18,482 nt of DNA from TMED8 sp038125725. GTDB taxonomy: Bacteria; Pseudomonadota; Alphaproteobacteria; Rhodospirillales; Casp-alpha2. Below are positions 1 through 6,909 of the stretch, piece by piece. Each line of letters starts with the position of its first letter. The stretch's first letter is position 1. Made by a program: the position numbers and the translations under genes. The DNA is taken from NCBI GenBank assembly GCA_038125725.1, contig JAYPEK010000066.1, positions 1 to 18,482 on the forward strand. Reading direction: 5' to 3'. The notes beneath the pieces were generated by a model. That model made no database searches. It had not been told where the DNA came from and worked only from the letters and a program-made list of their open reading frames with translations.

Positions 1-2
1 GT

Positions 3-95
3 CTGCCGCCGGCGCAGGGGGAAGACCTGCCGCCAGCTCAGGGCGATGACCTTCCCCCGGCTCAGGGCGAAGACCTGCCACCGGCGCAAGGCGAA
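3..95 (+). repeat. 24-bp in-frame tandem repeat (about 3.6 copies)
   Basis: Full units lie at 18-41, 42-65 and 66-89, with a partial unit at 3-17 and a six-base remnant after 90. Each unit encodes GEDLPPAQ or the variant GDDLPPAQ. Units differ mainly at third codon positions, which indicates selection on the protein repeat. The array may extend beyond the left edge. Confidence 0.85.
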
Positions 96-330
96 GCGCC
101 AGTGCGCTCGGCCAGGCAGCAGCCTGCGGCCCCCTTGCCCTACTCCGATCCGCTACGCCCGCTGGAACGCCAGCACGTCGCGCCGCCACCGCAGGCCCCA
201 CCGCTGGCGCGTGTCGCCGAATTGCAGCCAGGGCCGGAACTTGCCTCGCCGGCCGGCCGGCCGCAGCTCCGCCCCGACGAGCGACTGGCCACTGGCGCCA
301 TGGAACCGCCGCCAGGCCAGGTAACCGGGC
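3..330 (+). CDS. Proline-rich protein of unknown function, N-terminal part (5' end outside window, frameshifted)
   Basis: This is the upstream portion of a gene whose start lies before the window. The third reading frame is open from base 3 and reads as a low-complexity Pro/Ala/Gln/Arg-rich segment. It begins with an acidic eight-residue repeat (GEDLPPAQ) and continues to a section ending MEPPPGQVTG. At about 327-329 the plausible coding sense moves to the first frame, which continues as GDASGSWHITKLAKTD. Beyond that point the third frame turns into Arg/His/Ala-rich text typical of a shadow frame, and it stops at 461. Removing one G from the GGG at 327-329 would join the two parts into one protein. 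I do not recognise the family. It could be an envelope protein with a disordered linker, but no signal peptide or lipobox is in view. Confidence is good that it is coding, low on function. Confidence 0.6.
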
Positions 331-1059
331 GATGCCAGCGGCAGTTGGCACATCACCAAGCTCGCCAAGACCGACGCGCCGCCGCCGCCCCGCCAGCGCA
401 ACCCGCGTCCGGAAATGCTGAGCCGCACGTCGCTGACCGGCACCGTGCTGACGCTTGGTGAATCGGTCGGCCTTGAGAACTCGCTGCCGCCCGGCGGCGG
501 GATCGATCCCGGCAATTCTTGCGTCAAGAAGAACCGCGGCACGACGCTGTTCTGCGTCGAGCCGGTCGACTGGCCCGACGACATCAAGCCGAAGTTCGTG
601 GTGCCAACGATCCTCTATACCGGGCCGATGGCCATCGTCCGTTACGACCAGGGCACCGCCAGCCGGCTGCATGCCCTGTTCCCATCGAACGAATTCTCCG
701 CCGTCAGTCAGTATTACCAGAAGCGCTTCGGCCCACCGACGGAAATCTGGAAACGGTCCATTGCGCCGCTGGCCCAGCCCCGGCGGGAAAACCCGACACT
801 GGCCTGGCGCAACCGCGACCCGCGCACCAACGCCGTGACCATCCTGGAAGTGCGCCAATATGACGACACGCGAGGCGGCTTCCCCGACACCCAGCGCGGC
901 GCCGTGATGCTGTACCTGGCGAATTCACCGGCGATCTTCCCGCAGGTTTCGAGCCACGAACTGATGCGCTTGAAGCGCGAGGCCGCGACCGCGCCGAAAC
1001 CGCCGGTCGACCCCAATGCGGCGGCGCCGGCATTGCCTGCGCCGGCAAACGAAGGCTAG
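325..1059 (+). CDS. Conserved hypothetical protein, C-terminal domain (downstream part of frameshifted gene)
   Basis: This is the folded part of the left-edge gene. The frame is open from 325, just after a stop at 322-324, and ends with TAG at 1057-1059. The only in-frame start codon before the conserved region is ATG at 415 (214 residues from there), but it has no convincing ribosome binding site. The 30 codons before it read as sensible protein, so I think translation originally entered from the upstream frame. The domain contains two cysteines in the stretches NSCVKK and LFCVEP, many aromatic residues, and a YYQKRFGPPTEIW segment; it ends in a Pro/Ala-rich tail. I do not recognise the family. 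The gene runs convergently into the squalene/phytoene-synthase-like gene, sharing the four bases CTAG for both stops. The frameshift may be a real disruption or a sequence error. Confidence 0.65.
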   Translation, partial: PGDASGSWHITKLAKTDAPPPPRQRNPRPEMLSRTSLTGTVLTLGESVGLENSLPPGGGIDPGNSCVKKNRGTTLFCVEPVDWPDDIKPKFVVPTILYTGPMAIVRYDQGTASRLHALFPSNEFSAVSQYYQKRFGPPTEIWKRSIAPLAQPRRENPTLAWRNRDPRTNAVTILEVRQYDDTRGGFPDTQRGAVMLYLANSPAIFPQVSSHELMRLKREAATAPKPPVDPNAAAPALPAPANEG

Positions 1060-1760
1060 GAGCGCCGCGCCGCCCACCAGAGTTTCGGCAGCGCGAGGGC
1101 GCCCGGATCGGCACGACGCACGGACGGATGGCCGAGATCGAAGCCGGCGCGTTGGATACGTTTCAGGTAAATCCCCGCCAACACCGCTGGCAGATGCCCG
1201 CGCGCCCGCGGGAGCGCCGCCATTGCGGCGCCATGCAGCGCCGCAACCCGGTCAGGCGGAACCGGTTCGGACCGCAGCGCCTGCGTCAGCCCCCAAAGGA
1301 CGGCGGCGGCCTCCGCGCCGCTTTCGCCCTGCCCGGTTACTGCCGCCACGGCCCTGAACAGAGGCGCCCAGAGTGCGCCTGCCCGGGCTTCCTGGGCGGC
1401 CGTGTCGAAGGCCACGGGCGCAACCATGTCATCCGCATGCGCCTCGATCATTTGCGCCATGCTGTCCTTCTGGATGCCCGCGCGTGCCGCTTCCGCCAGG
1501 GTTTCCGCCACCGGATGACGGGCCGGCGCGCCGGCGAAGATGCCATCCAGCGCGTCATACCACCATTTCAGCCGCATCTGGCCGATGGCCGCCTCGCTCA
1601 CCGTGCGGCGCGCGCGGACGATCTCGCCAGTGAAAGCATAGAGTCCGGTCACAGCCATCCGGGATCGTTCCGGCGCCAGCAACGAACACAAATAGAGATC
1701 CCGGTCGCGCTCTCGCAGCACGGCTTGGCACTCTTCGAAGGTTGATTCAGCCCTGTTCAT
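1056..1760 (-). CDS. Squalene/phytoene synthase family protein, NDUFAF6-like complex I assembly factor
   Basis: The 234-residue protein shows the SQS/PSY fold signature: a YAFTGEI segment at about 41-47, then the family-typical GQMRLKWWYDALDGIF at about 60-75, followed by an all-helical remainder. True synthases carry an Asp-rich DxxxD motif after the YAF segment; here the matching stretch is EIVRAR, so prenyl-transferring activity is unlikely. That loss is typical of the NDUFAF6 (C8orf38) branch, which in mitochondria helps assemble respiratory complex I. The role here is inferred from homology. The gene is divergent from sodB, with the intergenic region 1761-1913 between them. Its TAG stop at 1056-1058 overlaps the stop of the convergent left-edge gene. 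ATG at 1760 is the natural start because the conserved N-terminus (ECQAVLRERDRDLYL) follows it. In related genomes as I recall them, this gene sits close to the Mth938-like gene of the sec operon. Confidence 0.82.
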   Translation of the reverse strand: MNRAESTFEECQAVLRERDRDLYLCSLLAPERSRMAVTGLYAFTGEIVRARRTVSEAAIGQMRLKWWYDALDGIFAGAPARHPVAETLAEAARAGIQKDSMAQMIEAHADDMVAPVAFDTAAQEARAGALWAPLFRAVAAVTGQGESGAEAAAVLWGLTQALRSEPVPPDRVAALHGAAMAALPRARGHLPAVLAGIYLKRIQRAGFDLGHPSVRRADPGALALPKLWWAARRS

Positions 1761-1913
1761 TGGAAATCTTCGAAAAATCCTGGAAATCCACCGCCTTTAT
1801 CATATATGAGTGAGGAACCATACCATCCCGAGAACATTTTTCGGCCCAATCGGTCTGCGGAGTGTTGCCAGGGGGGGACATCAACGACCAACCAACCGCG
1901 AACGAGGAATACG
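1761..1913. other. Divergent intergenic region between the NDUFAF6-like gene and sodB
   Basis: This 153-base gap must hold the promoters for both genes. It is more AT-rich than its surroundings, with a CATATATGA stretch at about 1800-1808. Read on the minus strand it contains TATGAT, a possible -10 for the NDUFAF6-like gene, but I find no matching -35 at proper spacing. On the plus strand I find no convincing promoter for sodB. A run of seven G lies at 1871-1877. No clear operator dyad is visible. Confidence 0.4.
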
Positions 1914-2510
1914 ATGGCTTTTGAACTGCCTGCCCTTCCCTATGCGAAGGACGCCCTAGAGCCGCATATGTCGGCCAACACTTTCGATTTCCACCACGGC
2001 AAACACCACAACACCTACGTGGTCAACCTGAACGGCATGATCGAAGGCACCGACATGGCGAGCCAGAGCCTTGAAGAAATCATCAAGGCCAGTGCCGGCG
2101 ATGCTTCCAAGGCCGGTATCTTCAACAACGCCGCCCAGGTCTGGAACCACACCTTCTTCTGGAATTCCATGTCGCCGAACGGCGGCGGAGCGCCGTCGGG
2201 CGACCTGGCCGCCGGCATCGACGCCGCTTTCGGTGGTCTTGACGGCTTCAAGGAAGCCTTTAAGAACGCCGGTGCGACGCAGTTCGGTTCCGGCTGGGCC
2301 TGGCTGGTCGCGGAAGGCGGCGAGCTGAAGGTGACCAAGACGCCGAACGCCGAAACCCCGCTGACCACCGGCGCCACGCCGCTGGTCTGCTGCGATGTTT
2401 GGGAACATGCCTACTATCTGGACTACCAGAACCGGCGCCCGGACTTCCTGCAGGTCTTCCTCGACAACCTGATCAACTGGGATTTCGCCGCCGCCAACCT
2501 GGCCGGTTGA
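1914..2510 (+). CDS. sodB: Superoxide dismutase [Fe]
   Basis: The enzyme converts superoxide into oxygen and hydrogen peroxide in the cytoplasm. The 198-residue protein aligns from end to end with E. coli SodB as I remember it, starting MAFELPALPY and ending ANLAG. Metal ligands are H27 (in FDFHHGKHH), H79 (in QVWNHTFFW), D161 and H165 (in DVWEHAYY). Q75 in NNAAQVWNH is the second-sphere glutamine placed there in iron enzymes, so iron rather than manganese is expected. No signal peptide is present. ATG at 1914 was chosen because it matches the family N-terminus and follows an ACGAGGA ribosome binding site; an in-frame ATG at 1806 would add 36 unrelated residues. The gene is monocistronic, ending in a strong terminator at 2541-2568. 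Adjacent cysteines C159 and C160 sit directly before the metal ligand D161. Confidence 0.97.
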   Translation: MAFELPALPYAKDALEPHMSANTFDFHHGKHHNTYVVNLNGMIEGTDMASQSLEEIIKASAGDASKAGIFNNAAQVWNHTFFWNSMSPNGGGAPSGDLAAGIDAAFGGLDGFKEAFKNAGATQFGSGWAWLVAEGGELKVTKTPNAETPLTTGATPLVCCDVWEHAYYLDYQNRRPDFLQVFLDNLINWDFAAANLAG

Positions 2511-2540
2511 TCCGACGGGTTTTCGAACCTTCTTCTGAGA

Positions 2541-2568
2541 ACGGGGCCTTCGGGCCCCGTTTTTATTT
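2541..2568 (+). terminator. Rho-independent terminator of sodB
   Basis: A perfect eight-base-pair stem (ACGGGGCC at 2541-2548 pairing with GGCCCCGT at 2553-2560) is closed by a TTCG tetraloop and followed by TTTTTATTT. It starts 31 bases after the sodB stop and separates sodB from the MerR promoter, whose -35 begins at 2581. Confidence 0.95.
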
Positions 2569-2580
2569 GCGCGACATGGC

Positions 2581-2611
2581 TTGACTTAGAGTACGCTCTA
2601 ACAATTAGCAT
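2581..2611 (+). promoter_or_regulatory. MerR-type promoter and operator dyad
   Basis: A -35 element TTGACT (2581-2586) and a -10 element TAGCAT (2606-2611) are separated by 19 bases, the over-long spacing typical of promoters activated by DNA-distorting MerR proteins. Inside lies a perfect dyad, TTAGAG (2586-2591) TACG CTCTAA (2596-2601). It resembles operators of the AdhR/NmlR branch of MerR regulators. It sits about 30 bases before the merR-family gene, so autoregulation together with the downstream decarboxylase-like gene is the simplest reading. Confidence 0.85.
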
Positions 2612-2640
2612 CACCGGCGTCTGAACGAGGACAAGCAGGA

Positions 2641-3057
2641 ATGAAGATCGGCGAATTGGCGGAACGTTCGGGATTGAGTGCCCATACCATCCGGTACTAC
2701 GAACGAATCGGGTTGCTTCCCTATGCCGACCGGAACGCGTCCCGGCACCGGGACTACGACCCGTCGATCCTGGTCTGGATTGCGTTTCTCGGCCACCTGA
2801 AGGCGACCGGCATGCCGATCAGGGAAATGCTGCAATATGCGGCATTGCGCGATCAGGGCCCGGAAACAGCGGCGCAACGGCGTGCGATGCTGGAAAGCCA
2901 CCGCGACAAGGTCCGGGCCCACGTGGCGGAACTGCACGATTGCCTGCGCGTCCTCGACGACAAGATCGAAGCCTATGGCAACATGGATACGAGGACGCCA
3001 GCCGATGACAGCGACACAGAACGACAGCTCCAACAACCGATTGACGCGCGGCCTTGA
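2641..3057 (+). CDS. MerR family transcriptional regulator
   Basis: The 138-residue protein opens with the MerR winged-helix signature: MKIGELAERSGLSAHTIRYY at 1-20, then ERIGLLPYA and RDYD, a second recognition segment ending FLGHLKATGMPI (about 49-60), and a C-terminal dimerisation coiled coil to about 112. The last 25 residues are polar and partly overlap the next gene. In AdhR/NmlR-type thiol sensors a conserved cysteine lies in the segment here reading FLGHLKATG, where this protein has H52. Its only cysteine is C101 in the coiled coil, so electrophile sensing through the classical cysteine is not supported. The inducer cannot be told from sequence. ATG at 2641 follows ACGAGGACAAGCAGGA, which contains ribosome-binding-site-like AGGA. 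The gene lies 30 bases downstream of a 19-base-spacer promoter with a dyad, and it overlaps the decarboxylase-like gene by 53 bases. Confidence 0.92.
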   Translation: MKIGELAERSGLSAHTIRYYERIGLLPYADRNASRHRDYDPSILVWIAFLGHLKATGMPIREMLQYAALRDQGPETAAQRRAMLESHRDKVRAHVAELHDCLRVLDDKIEAYGNMDTRTPADDSDTERQLQQPIDARP

Positions 3058-3412
3058 GCGCCTGGCCGAGATCGACCCGCACGCCCAACAAAACGTTATC
3101 AACGCAATGGCGGAAATCGCCCCCGACTTCGCCACCTATCTGTTCGAGTTCCCGTTCGGCGACATCTATGACCGGCCGGGATTGAGCCTGCGCGACCGCG
3201 AAGTCGTCACCATCGCTGCCCTGGCCGCCTTGGGAAACGCGGTACCGCAATTGAAAGTGCATATCGGTGCCGGCCTCAATGTCGGATTGAGCCGTGATGA
3301 AATCGTCGAGATTTTGATGCAGATGGCCGTCTACGCGGGGTTTCCCGCAGCCCTCAACGGTCTGAACGCGGCCAAGGAGGTCTTCGCGGAGGTGTCAGCC
3401 GACAGCGATTAA
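3005..3412 (+). CDS. Carboxymuconolactone decarboxylase (CMD) family protein
   Basis: The 135-residue protein carries one CMD/AhpD-like helical domain. Family-typical stretches are LSLRDREVVTIAALAALG (61-78), QLKVHIGAGLNVGLSRDEIV (82-101) and MAVYAGFPAALNGL (107-120). This matches the PcaC-like branch. The CxxC pair of AhpD-type peroxidase partners is absent, since the protein has no cysteine at all, so thiol peroxidase chemistry is unlikely. H86 is a conserved position. True PcaC decarboxylates gamma-carboxymuconolactone in protocatechuate breakdown, but no other pca gene is present here; the partner regulator suggests a stress- or aldehyde-related role instead, which is inference. ATG at 3005 was chosen because GAGGA lies nine bases upstream; the start lies inside the MerR gene, implying translational coupling. 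The 3' end overlaps the convergent Mth938-like gene by 18 bases. Confidence 0.88.
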   Translation: MTATQNDSSNNRLTRGLERLAEIDPHAQQNVINAMAEIAPDFATYLFEFPFGDIYDRPGLSLRDREVVTIAALAALGNAVPQLKVHIGAGLNVGLSRDEIVEILMQMAVYAGFPAALNGLNAAKEVFAEVSADSD

Positions 3413-3811
3413 CGCGGCGGCGGCACCCCTGTCCTCGGCCAGGAGGACGTTGAAGGTGCGGCAGGCGGCGCCGGTGTCCATCCACTCCAACGCCACGCCG
3501 GCGGCCTTGAGCGCATCGCGAAGCCCGGGCGGCGGCGGCTGAAAGCCGGCACCGCAGCCGACTACCAGCAATCCCGGTTTCGAGGCCAGGACATCGGCCA
3601 GGCTTTCCGGCGATATCGCACCGGCTTCGGTGACGGCCCATGGCCGTGTCTCTTCGGTGAAGACCAGGACGGAACCCTGATGCGCCGTCCCGGCGATGCG
3701 GAACCCGCCGTCGCCATATCCTTGGATAAGCTGGCGGCCGGCCGGAACGACAGGGGTGATATCGAGGGAGATGAGCCTACGGCGCCGTTTCGGCGGCCGC
3801 CTCCTCGTCAT
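3395..3811 (-). CDS. Mth938-like domain protein (NDUFAF3 homologue)
   Basis: The 138-residue protein belongs to the Mth938-like/DUF498 family. Visible signatures are GRQLIQGYGDGGFRIAG (about 25-41), GSVLVF, a central LLVVGCGAG and the C-terminal MDTGAACRTFNVLLAEDRG (about 111-129). The mitochondrial relative NDUFAF3 is a complex I assembly factor, and the gene is commonly the last of the yajC-secD-secF operon in alphaproteobacteria. A role in assembling or inserting complex I subunits is inferred from that. ATG at 3811 lies inside secF, giving a 35-base overlap and a strongly basic leader (TRRRPPKRRRR) before the domain. I see no later ATG, GTG or TTG before the conserved region, so this start is forced. 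The 3' end overlaps the convergent CMD gene by 18 bases, with no terminator between them. Confidence 0.88.
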   Translation of the reverse strand: MTRRRPPKRRRRLISLDITPVVPAGRQLIQGYGDGGFRIAGTAHQGSVLVFTEETRPWAVTEAGAISPESLADVLASKPGLLVVGCGAGFQPPPPGLRDALKAAGVALEWMDTGAACRTFNVLLAEDRGAAAALIAVG

Positions 3812-4724
3812 CCTTTTCGCCGGTCATCATGCCGGAGCGATCGACGTTGAGGTAAAGCAGCAACGGCACCGCCAGGCAGATCGACGAATAGGTGCCGACC
3901 ACCACGCCCCAAATCATGGCGAAGGCGAAGTCCTGAATCACCGCGCCGCCCAGGAAGAACAACGCCAACAAGGCCAGCAACGTGGTCAGCGAAGTGATCA
4001 CCGTGCGCGACAGGGTCTCGTTGACGGAGTTGTTCAACAGCTCGATCAACGGCATTTTCTTGTACTTGCGCAGGTTCTCGCGCACCCGGTCGTAAACCAC
4101 CACGGTATCGTTGATCGAATAGCCGGCGATAGTCAGGATCGCAGCCACCGTCGAGAGGTTGAACTCGAAGCCCATCAACGCGAACACGCCGATGGTCGAG
4201 AACACATCATGGGTCAGCGCGATCACCGCGCCCAGGCCGAACTGCCATTCGAAACGGAACCAGATGTAGACAAGGATAGCCGCGATCGCGAGTCCGACCG
4301 CCAGCACGCCGTCGATGAACAGTTCCTCGGACACCTTCGGGCCGACAAATTCCGTTCGACGGTATTCGATATCCTTGTCGAGGGCTTCCTTGACCTTCTC
4401 CACCGCGAGCTGCTGCGCTTGCTCGTCGCCTTCCTGGCGCTGGATGCGGATCAGGACTTCGGTCGGTGCACCAAAGGTCTGCAGCGCCACCTCGCCCAAC
4501 TGCAATCCGCCCAACTTGCCGCGCATATCTCGGATATCGGCCGGCTGCGGGGTCCGCACTTCGATCAGGATACCGCCTTGGAAATCGATGCCGTAGTTCA
4601 GCCCCTTGGACAGGAACAGACCGATGGAAGTCAACACCAGCGCCGCCGAGAAGACGAAGAAGATCATCCGCTTCGGGATGAAGGAGAGGTTGATGCCCGC
4701 TGGGATCAGGTTCAATGCACGCAT
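3777..4724 (-). CDS. secF: Protein translocase subunit SecF
   Basis: SecF forms the inner-membrane SecDF complex with SecD, which uses the proton gradient to help pull proteins out of the SecYEG channel. The 315-residue protein has a first membrane segment at about 20-38, the periplasmic-domain signature GIDFQGGILIEV (45-56), a periplasmic region to about 130, then five membrane segments. The family motif GYSINDTVVVYDRVREN lies in the second half. The C-terminus is a short acidic/alanine tail (DDEEAAAETAP) whose codons overlap the start of the Mth938-like gene. The length is normal for the family. ATG at 4724 follows AGGGGAGA, and the gap to the secD stop is 15 bases. Expression is most likely from the promoter upstream of yajC. 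Confidence 0.97.
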   Translation of the reverse strand: MRALNLIPAGINLSFIPKRMIFFVFSAALVLTSIGLFLSKGLNYGIDFQGGILIEVRTPQPADIRDMRGKLGGLQLGEVALQTFGAPTEVLIRIQRQEGDEQAQQLAVEKVKEALDKDIEYRRTEFVGPKVSEELFIDGVLAVGLAIAAILVYIWFRFEWQFGLGAVIALTHDVFSTIGVFALMGFEFNLSTVAAILTIAGYSINDTVVVYDRVRENLRKYKKMPLIELLNNSVNETLSRTVITSLTTLLALLALFFLGGAVIQDFAFAMIWGVVVGTYSSICLAVPLLLYLNVDRSGMMTGEKDDEEAAAETAP

Positions 4725-4739
4725 GGTCTCTGTCTCCCC

Positions 4740-6311
4740 TTACACCGGCAACGTCGTCGGGCGCGTACGCCGGAGCCAGGTCACCACCATCAATCGCGTC
4801 AGCATGATCGCCGTGAACATGGAGGTGACAATGCCGATGGCCAGCGTCACGGCAAAACCGCGTACCGGGCCGGAGCCGAAGATATAGAGGAGCACCGCCG
4901 CAATCAGCGTGGTGACGTTGGCGTCGATGATGGTGGTCAATGCCCGGCCGTAACCGGAATCAATGGCGTTGATCGGCGTTCGTCCGTTGCGCGTTTCCTC
5001 GCGGATGCGCTCGAAGATCAGCACGTTGGCGTCGACCGCCATGCCAATGGTCAAGACGATGCCGGCAATGCCCGGCAGCGTCAGGGTCGCCTGCAGCACC
5101 GACAAACCAGCCAGGATCAGGAAGATGTTGATGATCAGGGCGGCATCGGCCATCAGCCCGAAACGTCCGTAGGCGACGGCCATGAACGCGACGACCAGGA
5201 TCATGCCGACAATCGAAGCGATCTTGCCGGCCTCGATGGAATCGGCACCAAGACCCGGCCCGACGGTACGTTCCTCAAGAATGGTCAACGGCGCCGGAAG
5301 CGCACCGGCACGCAACAGAAGCGCCAGGTCGTTGCTTTCCTGAACCGTGAAGTTGCCGCTGATCTGACCCGACCCGCCAAGGATCGGCTCACGGATCACC
5401 GGCGCCGAGATTACCGTGTCGTCGAGCACGATCGCGAAGGGCTTGTTGACGTTGGCGCTTGTCACCTCGCCGAACCTCTTGCCACCGCGGGCGTTGAAGC
5501 GGAAGTTGACGATCGGCTGGTTGCTGCGTTGATCGAAACTGGGTTGCGCGTCGACCAGGTCTTCGCCCGACACCATGATGCGGCGGCGAATGAGAATCTT
5601 CACCGGCTTGCCGTCGGGACCGACCTCCTGACTGGGCAGCCAGCGCGCGCCCGGCGGCGTGCGGGTATAATCCTTGTCGATATCGCGCTCGTGAACCAGG
5701 TGGAAGGTCATCTTGGCGGTCTTGCCGATCAGCGCCTTCAGGCGTTCTGGATCCTCGACGCCCGGCACCTGCAGCAGGATACGGTCGTCGCCCTGGCGCT
5801 GGATCGTCGGTTCGCGCACGCCGGTCTCATCGATACGGCGGCGGATGATTTCCACTGACTGCTGCAGGGCGGAATTGCGCAAGTCGCTACGTGCGCGCGG
5901 CAGAAAGGTGATGCGGACGGTCTTGCCCTCGACAACGGTCTCGGTGTCCGAGTCGATGGCGCGCAGCAAGTTGCGGGCCGTCTCGATTTCTTCGTCCACG
6001 CGGATCGTCACCTTGGCGCTTTCGCCATCAAGCCCCAGGCCGCCATAGCGAATACGGGCCTTACGCAGTTCGGCACGCATGGAATCGACCAGCGATTCCA
6101 AATGCTCCTTCATCACCGTATCGATATCGACTTCCAACAACAGGTGCGAACCGCCCTGCAAATCGAGGCCGAGGCTGACCTGCTTATGCGGCAGCCAATC
6201 AGGCAACCCCTCAGCGGTCTTGGGGTCGATGAAATTCGGTGCCGAGAACGCCAGCCCCAAAACGGAGACGGCGAGCACGAAGATGATTTTCCACTTGGAG
6301 AAATAGACCAT
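4740..6311 (-). CDS. secD: Protein translocase subunit SecD
   Basis: SecD is the larger partner of SecF in the accessory Sec export complex of the inner membrane. The 523-residue protein has an N-terminal membrane segment (about 8-25) and the family motif SLGLDLQGGSHLLLEV at about 46-61. A large periplasmic region carrying the P1 head domain follows, with IIRRRIDETGVREPTIQRQG among its landmarks, then five C-terminal membrane segments. The motif AVDANVLIFERIREE marks the conserved membrane domain. The length fits the family. The gene lies 17 bases after the yajC stop and 15 before secF, so the three form one operon. The ribosome binding site is weak (GGGATC), which suggests coupling to yajC translation. 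Confidence 0.97.
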   Translation of the reverse strand: MVYFSKWKIIFVLAVSVLGLAFSAPNFIDPKTAEGLPDWLPHKQVSLGLDLQGGSHLLLEVDIDTVMKEHLESLVDSMRAELRKARIRYGGLGLDGESAKVTIRVDEEIETARNLLRAIDSDTETVVEGKTVRITFLPRARSDLRNSALQQSVEIIRRRIDETGVREPTIQRQGDDRILLQVPGVEDPERLKALIGKTAKMTFHLVHERDIDKDYTRTPPGARWLPSQEVGPDGKPVKILIRRRIMVSGEDLVDAQPSFDQRSNQPIVNFRFNARGGKRFGEVTSANVNKPFAIVLDDTVISAPVIREPILGGSGQISGNFTVQESNDLALLLRAGALPAPLTILEERTVGPGLGADSIEAGKIASIVGMILVVAFMAVAYGRFGLMADAALIINIFLILAGLSVLQATLTLPGIAGIVLTIGMAVDANVLIFERIREETRNGRTPINAIDSGYGRALTTIIDANVTTLIAAVLLYIFGSGPVRGFAVTLAIGIVTSMFTAIMLTRLMVVTWLRRTRPTTLPV

Positions 6312-6328
6312 CGGTCAAACGGATCCCG

Positions 6329-6847
6329 TCAGTCGGACTTCTTCTCGGGCGACGGCGCGTCGTCATCGGATTTGGCCTCGTCCGCCGCCGGCTCGTCGTT
6401 GGCGGCGTCCGGCTTTTCCGCTGACTCGTTGGCAGCAGGCGGCTGCGGCTTGGCGCCACCACCCAGCAACTTGCCGAGCAGACCGCCCTGCGGCTTGTCT
6501 TCGTTGGCCGGTTTCGCCTGCGCCGCCTGCGGTTCGGTCTTCGACAGTACCGCCGAGATCAGCTCACGGTTGACCTTGACCTTCACGTCCTTGGCGATTT
6601 CCACGGTCAGTTCGTTTTCACTGTCGACCTTGGAAACCGCGCCGATGATACCGCCGCCGGTGACGATCTTGTCACCGCGGCGGATGGCGCCGAGCATTTC
6701 GCGGTGCTGTTTCATCTTCTTTTGCTGCGGCCGGATGAGCAGGAAATAGAAAACCACGAAAATCAGGATCAGCGGCAGCAAGGCCTGCATGCTGCTGCCT
6801 CCGGCGGCGCCGCCTGCGGCTTGGGCGTAAGCGGTCGAAATAAACAT
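6329..6847 (-). CDS. yajC: Preprotein translocase subunit YajC
   Basis: YajC is a single-span inner-membrane protein that associates with SecDF. The start MFISTAYAQA is typical of alphaproteobacterial YajC and is followed by a membrane segment at about 22-38 and the motif LLIRPQQKKMKQHREML. A small cytoplasmic beta domain follows (GDKIVTGGGIIGAV to about residue 105). The start at 6847 is chosen over an in-frame ATG at 6877 because GAGGAG lies six bases upstream. At 172 residues it is longer than the usual 90-130, owing to a tail of about 65 residues rich in Ala, Pro, Lys, Glu and Asp that is probably disordered. It is the first gene of the yajC-secD-secF-Mth938 operon, preceded by a good promoter candidate. 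Confidence 0.96.
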   Translation of the reverse strand: MFISTAYAQAAGGAAGGSSMQALLPLILIFVVFYFLLIRPQQKKMKQHREMLGAIRRGDKIVTGGGIIGAVSKVDSENELTVEIAKDVKVKVNRELISAVLSKTEPQAAQAKPANEDKPQGGLLGKLLGGGAKPQPPAANESAEKPDAANDEPAADEAKSDDDAPSPEKKSD

Positions 6848-6909
6848 GTAAATCTCCTCAAATCCGGGGCCGCACAACGGGTTGGCGGCGTATCCGCGAA
6901 TAGGCGGGG

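Noticed and set aside
1806..1913. N-terminal extension of sodB from an upstream in-frame ATG
   Set aside because: The added 36 residues do not resemble SodB, and the ATG at 1914 has its own ribosome binding site and matches the family start.
3696..5858. A 720-codon plus-strand open frame opposite secF and secD
   Set aside because: It is rich in His, Gln, Asp and Arg with no recognisable domain, and lies antisense to clear secF and secD. High-GC genes often leave such long mirror frames open.
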